Shown: positions 23,765 to 33,216, counted from the first letter of the stretch. The stretch: 64,000 nucleotides of DNA from JAVZLQ01 sp049972525 (GCA_049972525.1 JBMFKI010000003.1:1-64000); one strand, 5' to 3'. The notes: generated from the sequence alone by a model not told the origin. Numbers and translations: made by a program.

Positions 23765-25286
23765 ATTTTTCTACACTCCTTAAAAGTTTCTCTATGTCTG
23801 GAAGTTTTTCTTTACAGGCTAATTTGGCTGAAAACTGGGCTATTTTTGGCAGATATCTGCTGAAAACCCCTAAACGTTTTCTTTGTCTGTCAACGTGCTC
23901 TCTCTTTGTTAGGAAATGCTGTAGTTGACGTGCAACCTCACGCAGTCCATTTGCAACTTCCCTCCTCACTTCTGGTCTGTCAGCAATAAACTCTTTCCCA
24001 ACGGTTTTGTATGGAACCTTTGTGCTGCAAATGTGCACAAGTATGGCAATTGGCATGTCAGGCGTGACCTTGTACCTTCGCCAGTTCATTGCGTTTATCA
24101 CTTTAACTGAAACGTCGCTTGCCTCATCGTAAAGAAGTGGGATTCTGTTGGCGAAACGGTGGATTAAGAATCCGCCTTTCTGGGGGATTTCTCCGCCATA
24201 GGCTATTGCCACTTCAACAATAAATGGGTGTCCTGCGTACGTAGCTGGTTTCCGCTGGTGAACAGCCACAAATTCTGGCTTTAACTCTTTTAAAACACCT
24301 GTCTTGAGCAGTTCTTCGCCTAACGGTGAAAGACAACTTGCGTCTGGTGGCAGAAAATCCTTAAACTTTTTAAGCATGTGCATTAACTTAACAACTTCTT
24401 CATGTGAGAGTTTTTTCGGGTTTTTAGACGGGTTTATTCCACTGAACTCCAGAAACTTCTGCGCGGTTTTTTCGCCGACTCTGTGAAAGTGGTTTTTCAA
24501 GAATTCCAGCATGTCTTTGTAAGGAGTTACATGTATAAGACGCTGAAGAAGTTCTACGTCGACACCATAAGGGTGCGGTAATGTTTCTTTCGGGGGGTCT
24601 GGCATGGTCGTGGTTGCTCTTGTAAACTTGTAAAGTCTCCCCTTTGGATCTACAAATGTTAAGTTAGCGTATGGGTTCACCATGGCTGTTTGCTTGAAAT
24701 AGTCTAAAATTTTCGGCATAGCCCTCAAGTAGTCGCCTTCAAGGCTGAACTCGACAATTGTTCCACGCCATTCTTCTTTGTTCAAAAACACTTTTCTATC
24801 AACTATTATTGGGCGATTCTTCTGGATGTCAATCATAAGCTTATACATGTAAATTCTAGCCATGCCCGTGCTTGAAATAACGAGCGCTGGTTGATGAGTT
24901 GTAATTTGCCCATATAATATGGCCATTTTTCCGCCTAACCCGAAGGTTCCCCTCTGCTGCTTCAACTTATATTTTGAGCCGAAAAGCACCTGTCCGAAAG
25001 CGGACGGTATATGCCTCGGGGGAACTCCGGTGCCATTATCTTCAACGCGTAATTTGTAAATTTGTGTTTCTCTGCTTGCCTCACCTTCATATGAGAGTCG
25101 CACGTAAATATCCGGTGGCACTTTTATGCTTTCGGCGGCATCAAGCGAGTTTTCCACAAGTTCTCTTATTGCTGCGAAAATCGCCCTAGAAGGATTTGTA
25201 AAGCCCGCTATGTCTCTGTTTCGGTAAAAGAAGTCTGAAGCGCTGATTTCTTCAAAGATTACTTGAACCACGTTGAGCTTCACCAA
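23745..25286 (-). CDS. top6B: DNA topoisomerase VI subunit B
   Basis: 513 residues. The GHKL ATPase motifs are AIRELVENSLDAAES (N box), VEDNGTGVPP (G1) and GTFGLGGKMAILYGQ (G2). An H2TH region follows, and a transducer domain carries KVINAMNWRRYKVTPDMPIAILVHICSTKVPYKTVGKE with the conserved lysine. It provides the ATP-operated clamp of topoisomerase VI. It starts 72 nt after the cdd gene on the same strand. Confidence 0.97.
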   Translation of the reverse strand: MVKLNVVQVIFEEISASDFFYRNRDIAGFTNPSRAIFAAIRELVENSLDAAESIKVPPDIYVRLSYEGEASRETQIYKLRVEDNGTGVPPRHIPSAFGQVLFGSKYKLKQQRGTFGLGGKMAILYGQITTHQPALVISSTGMARIYMYKLMIDIQKNRPIIVDRKVFLNKEEWRGTIVEFSLEGDYLRAMPKILDYFKQTAMVNPYANLTFVDPKGRLYKFTRATTTMPDPPKETLPHPYGVDVELLQRLIHVTPYKDMLEFLKNHFHRVGEKTAQKFLEFSGINPSKNPKKLSHEEVVKLMHMLKKFKDFLPPDASCLSPLGEELLKTGVLKELKPEFVAVHQRKPATYAGHPFIVEVAIAYGGEIPQKGGFLIHRFANRIPLLYDEASDVSVKVINAMNWRRYKVTPDMPIAILVHICSTKVPYKTVGKEFIADRPEVRREVANGLREVARQLQHFLTKREHVDRQRKRLGVFSRYLPKIAQFSAKLACKEKLPDIEKLLRSVEKFGAEEV

Positions 25287-25358
25287 CGTTTCGTTTCGCT
25301 TTCTCTAGGATAGTATTCTGGCCTACACTTTAATTTAACTACGCTCCAAACGCTGTTC

Positions 25359-25781
25359 TTATCTATTTTTGAACGGATGAGGCAGCAACTCCTTAAGAGT
25401 CTTTACCTTAACAGTTTCAAACAGAATTTTGCCATTCTTCACTTTTGCTGTAACAATTTTAATTTTAGAATCGTCAGTGAAGTCTGAAATGTATTGCAAA
25501 CATGCGCCACATGGTTTAGGATCTACACTCGCTTTTTTCATAACTAGGGCTATCTCCTTTATCCTCTTATTTCCATGCAAAATGGCGTGGTTGATCGCGC
25601 ATCTTTCAGCGCATATACCAAGCCCAGAAATCCAGCTTTCCACGTTACACCCTTCATAAATTTTTCCATCTTCACCAAGCACGGCGGCGCCAACCTCAAA
25701 ACCCCAAAGTACATAAGCTTTGTGAAGCGCTTTTGCGGCAGTCTCCAAAAGTATCATTTCCACCTTTCCAATGTCGCCCAT
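25359..25781 (-). CDS. cdd: Cytidine deaminase
   Basis: 140 residues. Zinc-site motifs are GLGICAERCAINHAI (C-A-E) near residues 53-67 and SVDPKPCGACLQYISDF (P-C-x2-C). It converts cytidine or deoxycytidine to uridine or deoxyuridine. Length and motif spacing match tetrameric CDA. The ABCE1 gene lies 16 nt upstream on the same strand, probably co-transcribed without a functional link. Confidence 0.9.
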   Translation of the reverse strand: MGDIGKVEMILLETAAKALHKAYVLWGFEVGAAVLGEDGKIYEGCNVESWISGLGICAERCAINHAILHGNKRIKEIALVMKKASVDPKPCGACLQYISDFTDDSKIKIVTAKVKNGKILFETVKVKTLKELLPHPFKNR

Positions 25782-25797
25782 AAAATTTCCCAGCTCA

Positions 25798-27585
25798 CTA
25801 TTTGCTCAGTGAACGTACATAATAGTATTCTCCAACTTCCTTTTGAAACTTGTCAAGTTTTGATCCTTCTTTGTTAACCCTCGGTCTCCTAGTTGTCGGG
25901 TCTCTTCTGAAAGTGACTCCCATCTCCTTCAGAAACATGTTCATTCCATCTCGCAAAGTTGTCGGCGAATTTGCGATTCCTCTGATTCCCGGTTCTCCAG
26001 TGAACACCATTAGGCGATCTGCAATAAAATCTTGAGCGACAACATCGTGCTCAACAACAAAGGCTGTTGCATTATAATTTTCCACGACTCTTCGAATAGC
26101 CCTCGCCATGTTCAATCTCTCCTCAACATCCAAGTATGCGCTTGGTTCATCAAGCAAGTAGAGTTCACCTTGCCTTGAAAGGCATGTTGCAATGGCAACT
26201 TTTTGCAACTCACCTCCGCTAAGTTCACATATCTTTCGGTCAAAGATTAGATCCAACTTTAGGGGGTTGATTATCTCTGTTCTATATAGGCTTGAAGAGA
26301 AGTTCTCTTTTGCGACGCTCATTAATAGTTCTTGAACTGTTCCCTCGTACTCGGCGGATATGTACTGTGGCTTATAACTAACTTTAAGTTCACTGAACTT
26401 CTTGCCACCGTCAGCCTCCTCTATTCCAGCAAGAATTTTGATAAAAGTCGTTTTTCCTATGCCGTTAGGCCCCAGTATTCCAATAATTTCTCCACGCTTT
26501 ACATCGCCAGCGTGTGCAACAAGCTTGAAGTCCTCATAAGTCTTTTCAATCTTATCCCATTTGAGAAGCGTTTCGCCAACACCAAAGCTCATTGTTGGCG
26601 GTTTTTCATGGAAAATTATTGATTCCTTTCTAAATCGAACATTCTCATCTGGAATATAACCTTGCAAGTAAATGTTAATGCCGGTTCTTACGCCATGAAC
26701 GTTAGAGACCACGCCATAAACGCTTGGTTCTCCGTAAAAAATGCATATTTGATCTGAAAGATAATCAATGACGGCAAGGTCATGTTCCGCAACAATTATT
26801 GTTTTTCCGTAATCTTTTAGGCTTCTTATCGCCTTTGCCACTTCAAGTCTTTGTTTTACATCCAGATAACTTGATGGTTCATCGAGAAGGTATACATCAG
26901 CTTCTCGGCATATTGCTGCTGCAACCGCCACCCGTTGAAGTTCACCTCCGCTTAAAACCTCCAGTGGGCGGTTCCAAAGTTCTTTTAGTTCAAGCTGCTC
27001 CACCACTTTGCTCATTTTTCCCCTTTCATCCACTTTTTCCAATAGCTCTCCAACATTTCCCGAAACGGCTTTCGGAATTTTATCCACATATTGCGGTTTA
27101 TGCACAACCTTAAGCTTTCCATCAGCCATCTTTGCAAAGTAATCCTGAAGCGTTGAGCCTCTAAAATGCTTAATTATCTCCTCCCAGTTTGGCGGGTCGG
27201 CATATCTTCCAAGGTTTAGTTTTATCTCGCCTGAGAGAATTTTCAATGTTGTGGTCTTGCCGATTCCATTTTGTCCAAGCAAGCCTAAAACGATTCCTTC
27301 AGAGGGCGTTGGTAGTCTGTAAAGTTTGAAAGTGTTTTCTCCGAAGCGGTGGCTGCAATCCTTTTCCAACTCGTCTGGGAGGTTAACTATTGATATTGCT
27401 TTAAATGGGCACTTTTTTACGCAGATTCCACATCCGGTACAGAGCGACTCAACGATAACAGGCTTTTCGTTTTCAAATCTTATGGCTTCTATGTGGCTTC
27501 TCACGATCGGACAGAATCGATAGCATAGTCTACCGCATCGTTTAGGCTTACACTTGTCAGCATCTAATACAGCGACTCTGGTCAT
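25798..27585 (-). CDS. ABCE1/Rli1 ribosome recycling ATPase
   Basis: 595 residues from the ATG at 27585 (MTRVAVLDADKCKPKRCG); the frame reaches 27612 without support. The N-terminal Fe-S domain has the two Cys motifs CKPKRCGRLCYRFCP and CTGCGICVKKCPFKA. Two ABC cassettes follow: GLLGQNGIGKTTT with LSGGELQRVAVA and DEPSSYLDVKQR, then GILGPNGIGKTTF with LSGGELQKVAIA and DEPSAYLDVEER. It splits ribosomes after termination together with aRF1/Pelota. Highly conserved, no oddities. Confidence 0.97.
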   Translation of the reverse strand: MTRVAVLDADKCKPKRCGRLCYRFCPIVRSHIEAIRFENEKPVIVESLCTGCGICVKKCPFKAISIVNLPDELEKDCSHRFGENTFKLYRLPTPSEGIVLGLLGQNGIGKTTTLKILSGEIKLNLGRYADPPNWEEIIKHFRGSTLQDYFAKMADGKLKVVHKPQYVDKIPKAVSGNVGELLEKVDERGKMSKVVEQLELKELWNRPLEVLSGGELQRVAVAAAICREADVYLLDEPSSYLDVKQRLEVAKAIRSLKDYGKTIIVAEHDLAVIDYLSDQICIFYGEPSVYGVVSNVHGVRTGINIYLQGYIPDENVRFRKESIIFHEKPPTMSFGVGETLLKWDKIEKTYEDFKLVAHAGDVKRGEIIGILGPNGIGKTTFIKILAGIEEADGGKKFSELKVSYKPQYISAEYEGTVQELLMSVAKENFSSSLYRTEIINPLKLDLIFDRKICELSGGELQKVAIATCLSRQGELYLLDEPSAYLDVEERLNMARAIRRVVENYNATAFVVEHDVVAQDFIADRLMVFTGEPGIRGIANSPTTLRDGMNMFLKEMGVTFRRDPTTRRPRVNKEGSKLDKFQKEVGEYYYVRSLSK

Positions 27586-27704
27586 TGTAAACTCGAAAAT
27601 GAAGGAAACCACTTGTTAGTTATAAATATGTGCCCAAAAACAGCAAAATTACATCGAAATTTAATAAGAGAAAAATTGTGACTGTTCAAAATTGCCACTA
27701 GATT

Positions 27705-27779
27705 TTACCATTCTTCCTCTTCCCATTCTTCGTCTTCTTCCCATTCTTCCTCTTCCCATTCTTCGTCTTCCTCTGGCAT
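27705..27779 (-). CDS. Acidic Trp-periodic micropeptide, 24 residues
   Basis: An exact GGAGGTGA (complement of 27787-27794) lies 7 nt before ATG at 27779. The frame encodes Met-Pro, then only Glu, Asp and Trp, with Trp at positions 8, 13, 19 and 24 and TAA right after the last Trp. The DNA is two near-copies of a 33-bp unit, so the peptide is a tandem repeat. Net charge is about -18. No known family. The strong ribosome site and intact repeat argue for translation. It stands alone between ABCE1 and the asparaginase gene; the rest of 27586-27898 has no gene. Confidence 0.68.
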   Translation of the reverse strand: MPEEDEEWEEEEWEEDEEWEEEEW

Positions 27780-27898
27780 TTCTCTTTCACCTCCACACAC
27801 TTTATCGGTGCGTAGTGAAGCAACCTAACAATGCTTTAAGGGTTTTTCTTCGTCAACTGTCGATAAACGCACGATCGCAAAACTTTCGTGATATTACA

Positions 27899-28882
27899 CT
27901 ATGCGCTTTCCTTCACTACTTTCGCAGTTAAAGATGCTACAGGCTCGGGATTCTCTGGCGTTATATAAGCCCAACACATATTTGGAGAATTGTGGGCTGC
28001 ACCGAATCTCCCGTGCATGTCAATGGCAATCAAGCCCATATGATTATAGATCCCAGTCATCCTCCTGTTAACAAGCCTTACGGCCATTTCAACAGCTTCC
28101 TGCGCTGCCTTACCGCTTTCCATGTAATTGCAAACGGTTTTCGCCAAAACAAGCCTTATCGCTATCTCACCGACACCAGTAGCTGAACACGCTCCAGAAT
28201 TGTTGTCCGCATAGGTTCCACATCCAATTGAAGGCGAATCTCCAATTCTTCCTGGAAGTTTAAGAGGAAATCCACCAGTAGAAGTTGCAGCTGCAACATT
28301 TCCGTTCTTGTCCAACGCAACAGCTCCAACAGTTTCAAGTTCAAACATTTCCGGATGATTCTTAACTAACTCGTGAAGTTTCGGAAGTTCAAATTTTCCT
28401 TCAAGCAAAGCTTTTTTCTGTTCTTCATAATATTTTAGTCTAAGCTCTGTTAATGGGCTTCTCCTCTCAAGGTTGAAAATTCTCGCAAGTTTTTCGGCGC
28501 CCTCGCCTACAACAAAAACGTGGTCTGTTTGTTCCATAACTATTCTTGCTAAGCGAACAGGGTTCTTTACGTCCTTTAAGAGTCCAACTGCTCCGGCACT
28601 TAAGGTTTTTCCGTCCATAATTGATGCTTCCATTTCAACAGTGCGATTAACATTTAAGCTTGAGCCGTAGCCAGCGTTGAAAGAGCCATCATCCTCCATA
28701 ACGGCAACAGCTTCCATAACACTGTCAACAGCACTTCCGCCGTCACTCAAAACTTCAAAACCGGCTTTTGCTGCTCTCTTAACGCCTTCCAGTCCATGTT
28801 GACTGCGTTCAGGCTGCCAAGTTCCAGCACCACCATGAACAACAATAATTGGTTTAGATGCCTTTCTCAGCAAGTGCGTCAA
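27899..28882 (-). CDS. Isoaspartyl peptidase/L-asparaginase, Ntn type
   Basis: 327 residues. Plant-type asparaginase landmarks are IVVHGGAGTW at the N-terminus, AVAVMEDDGSFNAGYGSSLN, MEASIMDG and the autocleavage site ELETVGAVALDKNG, whose Thr would become the N-terminal nucleophile of the beta subunit. IGCGTYADN and ATGVGEIAIR complete the active site. It hydrolyses isoaspartyl dipeptides and/or asparagine. Single gene. Confidence 0.93.
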   Translation of the reverse strand: MTHLLRKASKPIIVVHGGAGTWQPERSQHGLEGVKRAAKAGFEVLSDGGSAVDSVMEAVAVMEDDGSFNAGYGSSLNVNRTVEMEASIMDGKTLSAGAVGLLKDVKNPVRLARIVMEQTDHVFVVGEGAEKLARIFNLERRSPLTELRLKYYEEQKKALLEGKFELPKLHELVKNHPEMFELETVGAVALDKNGNVAAATSTGGFPLKLPGRIGDSPSIGCGTYADNNSGACSATGVGEIAIRLVLAKTVCNYMESGKAAQEAVEMAVRLVNRRMTGIYNHMGLIAIDMHGRFGAAHNSPNMCWAYITPENPEPVASLTAKVVKESA

Positions 28883-28979
28883 TCCTCGCTTTAGACAAAT
28901 GCAATTGTTTCACGTAAATTTAAGGTTAGCGTCTAAAATTCAAAACAAATAAATCTCTGCTGCGAGTTTTCTATCTTTT

Positions 28980-29044
28980 GGGATGATGTGAGGCGACGGC
29001 AAAGAGCCACAAGCTGTGAAAAAGCCACTAACCTGCACTGACCC
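28980..29044 (+). ncRNA. Possible C/D box sRNA
   Basis: GGG (28980-28982) precedes an ATGATGT C-box-like element (28983-28989), and CTGA (29038-29041) is followed by CCC (29042-29044). The layout is stem, C, D, stem, and the size is 65 nt. A TATA-like AAATAAAT lies about 27 nt upstream. Internal D' and C' boxes are not convincing and no guide target was checked, so this is a candidate only. It lies between the divergent asparaginase and THUMP genes. Confidence 0.35.
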
Positions 29045-29108
29045 TTTCTTAAATGTTAATTAAGGAAACAGCCGAAATAAATGTGAACATAAATTGGGGG
29101 GCGATTTT

Positions 29109-29633
29109 ATGATTCGTGACTTCAACATGCTAGTTACAACTTCGAGGGGTAACGAAGGCGAGTGTTGCTCTGAACTTTGGTATCTGTTCGGAGAAATAGG
29201 AGATTCTGCACCTGTTGTTGATAAGACTGGCGTTTCTGGTTTGGTTGCCGTGAAAACAGTTTTAAATCCCTTTGATGCTGTTGAGAAACTGAGGAAAATC
29301 CTTCGCGAACGTCCATACGAGTTCCGCTATACACTTAGAGTTATTCCCATAGAGAAGGTTGTCCGCACAGACCTCGGCGAAATTCAGCGGGCAGCCACGG
29401 AGCTTAGCTCAAAGATAGGCAAAAACGAAACTTTTAGAGTTACCGTGGAAAAGCGCTTCACACAAACCTCCACACGCGACATCATCGAAGCAGCTGCCAC
29501 AAGCATTGAGCGGAAAGTTGACTTAAACAAGCCCGACAAGATACTTTTGGTTGAAGTTGTTGGAGGATTAACAGGGGTATCGGTGATAAAACCCGACGAC
29601 ATTTTAGCCGTTATAAAGGAGAAGGTTTTGTAA
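29109..29633 (+). CDS. THUMP-domain protein
   Basis: 174 residues from the ATG at 29109, with a G-rich TTGGGGGG upstream. The domain spans most of the chain: FNMLVTTSRGNEGECCSELWYLFGEIGD, then RYTLRVIPIEKVVRTDLGEIQRAATELSSKI, FRVTVEKRFTQTSTRDIIEAAATSI and ILLVEVVGGLTGVSVI. This matches stand-alone THUMP proteins of the Tan1 type, which bind tRNA and assist the N4-acetylation of cytidine 12. The substrate role is inferred from the family. It converges with the cgi121 gene. Confidence 0.88.
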   Translation: MIRDFNMLVTTSRGNEGECCSELWYLFGEIGDSAPVVDKTGVSGLVAVKTVLNPFDAVEKLRKILRERPYEFRYTLRVIPIEKVVRTDLGEIQRAATELSSKIGKNETFRVTVEKRFTQTSTRDIIEAAATSIERKVDLNKPDKILLVEVVGGLTGVSVIKPDDILAVIKEKVL

Positions 29634-29637
29634 GCTC

Positions 29638-30204
29638 CTAAAGTTGCGTTACCAAAAGAGCCATCCGCTCTATAACAATATCCATTAAAGCCTTTTCTAA
29701 CGCACCATTTTTCATAACCGTTTCAAGTTCCAAATCTGAAATTCCAAAAATTTCTCGGATAACATCAATTTTTCCCTTCACTAGCTCAAGAACTCTGTCA
29801 TCTCTTTTTGCGTTTGCTAAACATAAAATAGTGTTTAAAGTTGACTTTAAGTCGTCAGCTTTGTCTCCTATTATCACTAATGCGATCTTGTCCGTTTCCA
29901 ATTTGATTCCCAATTTTTCTAAAGCCTTTCTGATTTGCCTTTGTGCTGAGGCATAAAGGATCACTTCAACAGCCAAGTTTTTCGAAATGTTTCTTCCATT
30001 CTTGAAGGCTGTTAGTGCATTTAAGACTGCGAAGTAAAGATGCTGCCAACCAGCAATGCATCGCGCATCAAAAAACTGAATTTCCACGTTCGAACTCTTC
30101 TCTTTTCGTATCTTTTCTAGGAATTCTTCTGCTTTTCCGATTTTCGCATCTTTTAAGCCAGCAATGATCACGTACTTTCCAAATTCTTTAATGTGCTTTA
30201 GCAA
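29638..30204 (-). CDS. cgi121: KEOPS subunit Cgi121
   Basis: 188 residues. VEIQFFDARCIAGWQHLYFAVLNALTAFKNGRNISKNLAVEVILYASAQRQIRKALEKLGI is the characteristic Cgi121/TPRKB core. It presents the tRNA 3' CCA end within the KEOPS complex that makes t6A at position 37. Sua5, the first enzyme of this pathway, is encoded at 37123-38220. It overlaps the phosphoribosyltransferase gene by 7 nt. Confidence 0.9.
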   Translation of the reverse strand: MLKHIKEFGKYVIIAGLKDAKIGKAEEFLEKIRKEKSSNVEIQFFDARCIAGWQHLYFAVLNALTAFKNGRNISKNLAVEVILYASAQRQIRKALEKLGIKLETDKIALVIIGDKADDLKSTLNTILCLANAKRDDRVLELVKGKIDVIREIFGISDLELETVMKNGALEKALMDIVIERMALLVTQL

Positions 30205-30800
30205 TCTTCTTCCTCAAGAACTTCTTTCAGAAACTTTTTAACAAGTCTTTTATGTGCTCCAGCCTTCACGAGCTTTGCAATCTCGTCATCCACATCCTTT
30301 CTCGTCTCCCTACATTTCTTCACAATTTTGCTCACAGTTTCTTTCATTTCCCATGGGAAAACAACCCAACACCGCGTTTCTTTCTCGTAGTAGTCTGGCT
30401 TTACTAAACTCCAAGGCTTATAATACACCGTGGCTACTCTAACCTCTCTAGCGCCATTCGCCATTATATGTTCCCTAACAACTTTCAAACTTTTCCCCGT
30501 ATCCGCTATTTCATCAACAATCAGCACTGTTTTACCAGCAACATCCGCAGAAACAGGCTGCGATAAGACTGGTTCACCCTTTGTTTCAGCTACGCCCAAA
30601 TAGAACTCAGCTCTAACATTGGCAAGGTTTGGGTTATCCAGTAGGTCAGATAGAACTCTCGCTGGTGGCCAGCCTCCGCGTGACACCCCCACTATTATGT
30701 CTGGCTTAAATTTGTCTCTACGTATTTTTTCTGCCAAATTGAGAAGCATATTGTATATTTGGCTCCATTTTGGGACTTCAAACTCAACGCTCATACGCAC
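30198..30800 (-). CDS. Purine-type phosphoribosyltransferase
   Basis: 200 residues. IVGVSRGGWPPARVLSDLL is the PPi-loop region and TVLIVDEIADTGKSLKVV the PRPP-binding motif. The C-terminal RCWVVFPWEMKETVSKIV and a charged tail fit archaeal Gpt-like (hypoxanthine/xanthine/guanine) enzymes. It transfers PRPP ribose phosphate to a purine base in salvage. The exact base cannot be told. It is coupled with cgi121. Confidence 0.88.
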   Translation of the reverse strand: MRMSVEFEVPKWSQIYNMLLNLAEKIRRDKFKPDIIVGVSRGGWPPARVLSDLLDNPNLANVRAEFYLGVAETKGEPVLSQPVSADVAGKTVLIVDEIADTGKSLKVVREHIMANGAREVRVATVYYKPWSLVKPDYYEKETRCWVVFPWEMKETVSKIVKKCRETRKDVDDEIAKLVKAGAHKRLVKKFLKEVLEEEDC

Positions 30801-30986
30801 TTAGCTCCTTAACTTCTTTGGCAAATAGTTCTTCTAGAAAGATTATTAAATTTTAGACCAAATTCAATGTGTGTGCAAAGCCAAAAGCAACCTCATAATC
30901 CTAAATAACAAAACCACATTTTCTATATTTTTCGAAAATACTTATCTAATGATCACACTTTTCATAAAGATGTGGAAGGGTTGAAA

Positions 30987-31907
30987 ATGGTTGAAGTAGT
31001 GGAATGCGTACCTAATTTTAGTACTTCCAACCCGAATGTTGTCGAGTCAATAATTAATGAAATTAAAAAAGTTCCTAAGGCGTTTCTTTTAGACTACACC
31101 TTTGATGATTACTACAACAGGCTTGTAGTTTCTTTTGTCGGCGACAAAAAATCTGTGCTTGACGCTGCCCTAAAAGCTTCTTTTAAGGCTATAGAGCTCA
31201 TTGACATGCGTAAGCATAAGGGACAGCATCCGCGGATAGGCGCTGTTGACGTTGTTCCCTTCATACCGTTAAGAGGAGCTACGATGGAAGAGTGCGTCGA
31301 ACTTGCAAGAGAGTTCGGTGAAACACTAGCCAAACGGTGCGGAGTGCCAGTCTACCTTTACGGTGAAGCTGCGACAAGCCAAGAAAGAAGAGATTTAGAC
31401 TGGATTCGTGAAGGCGAGTATGAAAAGCTTGCAGAGATGATTGTTAAGCCTGAGCGGAAACCAGATTTTGGTCCAGTTGAACCTCATCCGACTGCTGGTG
31501 CTACCGTGACTGGCGCGAGGAAGGTTATGGCTGGTTTTAATGTTAATTTAGGCACTTCCGATTTGAGCATTGCCAAGAAAATCGCTAAAGCGTTGCACGC
31601 TAAAAAGGGTGGCTTTTCAACCGTTAAGGCTATGGCTGCTTACATACCAGGAAAGAACATCACGCAGATAGGGATGAGTATATCTGATTTTGAAAAGACT
31701 CCTCTTTACCGTGTTTTTGAGCTGCTTAAGGTTGAATGTGAACGTTATAATGTTCCAATAGTGGGCTCGGAATTTTGCGGTATGGCTCCTTTGAAGGCAA
31801 TTATCGACGTTGCTACGTACTATTTAAAAATTGACAATTTAACTGAAGATAGAGTTTTAGAGATAGCCGTTTACAACGCTATAGAAAAGGGCGGTGTCTT
31901 TGAGTAG
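30987..31907 (+). CDS. ftcD: Glutamate formiminotransferase
   Basis: 306 residues from the ATG at 30987 (GGAAGGG 6 nt upstream), the length of the transferase half without a cyclodeaminase domain. Motifs are VECVPNFSTSNPNVVESI, DIRKHKGQHPRIGAVDVVPFIPL-type DMRKHKGQHPRIGAVD, VYLYGEAA, and HPTAGATVTGARKVMAGFNVNL. It moves the formimino group of formiminoglutamate to tetrahydrofolate (or an archaeal pterin). It is the first gene of ftcD-hutI-hutU and overlaps hutI by 14 nt. Confidence 0.94.
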   Translation: MVEVVECVPNFSTSNPNVVESIINEIKKVPKAFLLDYTFDDYYNRLVVSFVGDKKSVLDAALKASFKAIELIDMRKHKGQHPRIGAVDVVPFIPLRGATMEECVELAREFGETLAKRCGVPVYLYGEAATSQERRDLDWIREGEYEKLAEMIVKPERKPDFGPVEPHPTAGATVTGARKVMAGFNVNLGTSDLSIAKKIAKALHAKKGGFSTVKAMAAYIPGKNITQIGMSISDFEKTPLYRVFELLKVECERYNVPIVGSEFCGMAPLKAIIDVATYYLKIDNLTEDRVLEIAVYNAIEKGGVFE

Positions 31908-33216
31908 GAGCGTTAGAGCTAAAGCCAGAGAAAAAGTTGACTTGCTAGTGGTGAATGCTAATGAGCTTGTTACTCTTTCTGGGGAAAATGAGAAGCCGCG
32001 TGTTGGCAAGCAAATGCGGGAGTTGGGGATAATCCATAATGGCGGCTTGGCAATTAAAGACGGCAGAATAGCCGCTGTTGGGAAAACCTCTGAAATAACT
32101 AAAGCTTTCAGAGCTGAAACAATAATAAGTGCAGATGGAAAAACAGTTTTGCCAGGCTTTGTTGACGCACATACGCATCTTGTTTTTGCTGGTTCACGGG
32201 AAGACGAGTTTCAAATGCGGGTTGAAGGCGCCTACTACATGGAAATTCTTAGCGCTGGCGGCGGCATCCTAAAAACTGTTAGGGATACGCGGAGGACTAG
32301 CGCTGATAAAATTATTGATTTTGGATTAAAGACCCTTGACATTATGCTTGAGCATGGAACAACAACAGTTGAGGCTAAAAGCGGCTATGGACTAACAACA
32401 AAGGACGAGCTAAAGCTTTTGGAAATTATAAATCGTTTGGCGCAGTTGCACTCAGTTGATGTTGTACCAACTTTCATGGGGGCACATGCAATTCCAACAG
32501 AATACGCAAATGCACCAGCGGATTATGTTAACATCGTTGTCGAGGAAATGATCCCAGCGGTGGCTGAGAAAAAGCTTGCTGATTTTTGCGACGTCTTCTG
32601 TGAAAGAGGGGTCTTTACACTTGAGCAGAGCAAACGAATATTGTTGACAGGCAAAAATTATGGCTTACAACCAAAAATTCACGCTGACGAAATGAGTGCA
32701 TGTGGCGGAGCGGAACTTGCAGCGGAAATCGGGGCTGTTTCAGCTGAACACTTGCTTTATGCGTCCGATGAAGGTATTAAAGCCATGGCAAACAAAAACG
32801 TAATCGCAGTTCTCCTTCCAGCAGCGTCTTTCAGTTTGATGCGTGGGCATCACGCTGATGCGCGAAAAATAATTGATAACGGAGTTTCAACCGCACTTGG
32901 AACCGATTTCAACCCAAGCTGTTGGATTGAAAACATGCAGTTAGTAATTGCTTTTGCATGCTATTTTTTGAAGCTAACTCCAGCAGAAGCCATAACCGCA
33001 GCCACAATTAACGCGGCGCACGCAATTAGAAGAGCTCATGAGGTGGGCAGTTTAGAAGCAGGAAAAAAAGCTGATATTGTTATTCTAGATGTACCAAACC
33101 ACAAGTTTCTCGGTTATCGCTTTGGGGTAAACCTCGTAGACAAGGTTATAAAAAATGGAAGGGTTGTTGTTGATAGAGAAAAATGTGGTGAACCTTTACT
33201 TCCAAGCGAAAGCTGA
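31894..33216 (+). CDS. hutI: Imidazolonepropionase
   Basis: 440 residues. An amidohydrolase with the metal motif VDAHTHLVFAGSREDEFQMR, EAKSGYGLTTKDELK, HADEMSACGGAELA and GTDFNPSCW. It opens 4-imidazolone-5-propionate to N-formiminoglutamate in histidine degradation. It starts at a GTG inside the end of ftcD, so the two are translationally coupled. Slightly longer than the bacterial enzyme because of the N-terminal extension; a start at a later codon is possible. Confidence 0.95.
   Translation: MSLSRSVRAKAREKVDLLVVNANELVTLSGENEKPRVGKQMRELGIIHNGGLAIKDGRIAAVGKTSEITKAFRAETIISADGKTVLPGFVDAHTHLVFAGSREDEFQMRVEGAYYMEILSAGGGILKTVRDTRRTSADKIIDFGLKTLDIMLEHGTTTVEAKSGYGLTTKDELKLLEIINRLAQLHSVDVVPTFMGAHAIPTEYANAPADYVNIVVEEMIPAVAEKKLADFCDVFCERGVFTLEQSKRILLTGKNYGLQPKIHADEMSACGGAELAAEIGAVSAEHLLYASDEGIKAMANKNVIAVLLPAASFSLMRGHHADARKIIDNGVSTALGTDFNPSCWIENMQLVIAFACYFLKLTPAEAITAATINAAHAIRRAHEVGSLEAGKKADIVILDVPNHKFLGYRFGVNLVDKVIKNGRVVVDREKCGEPLLPSES

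Noticed and set aside
27705..27779. CRISPR-like or simple-sequence repeat reading of the TTC-rich tract
   Set aside because: The two 33-bp units are contiguous without spacers and keep an open frame behind a perfect ribosome site.
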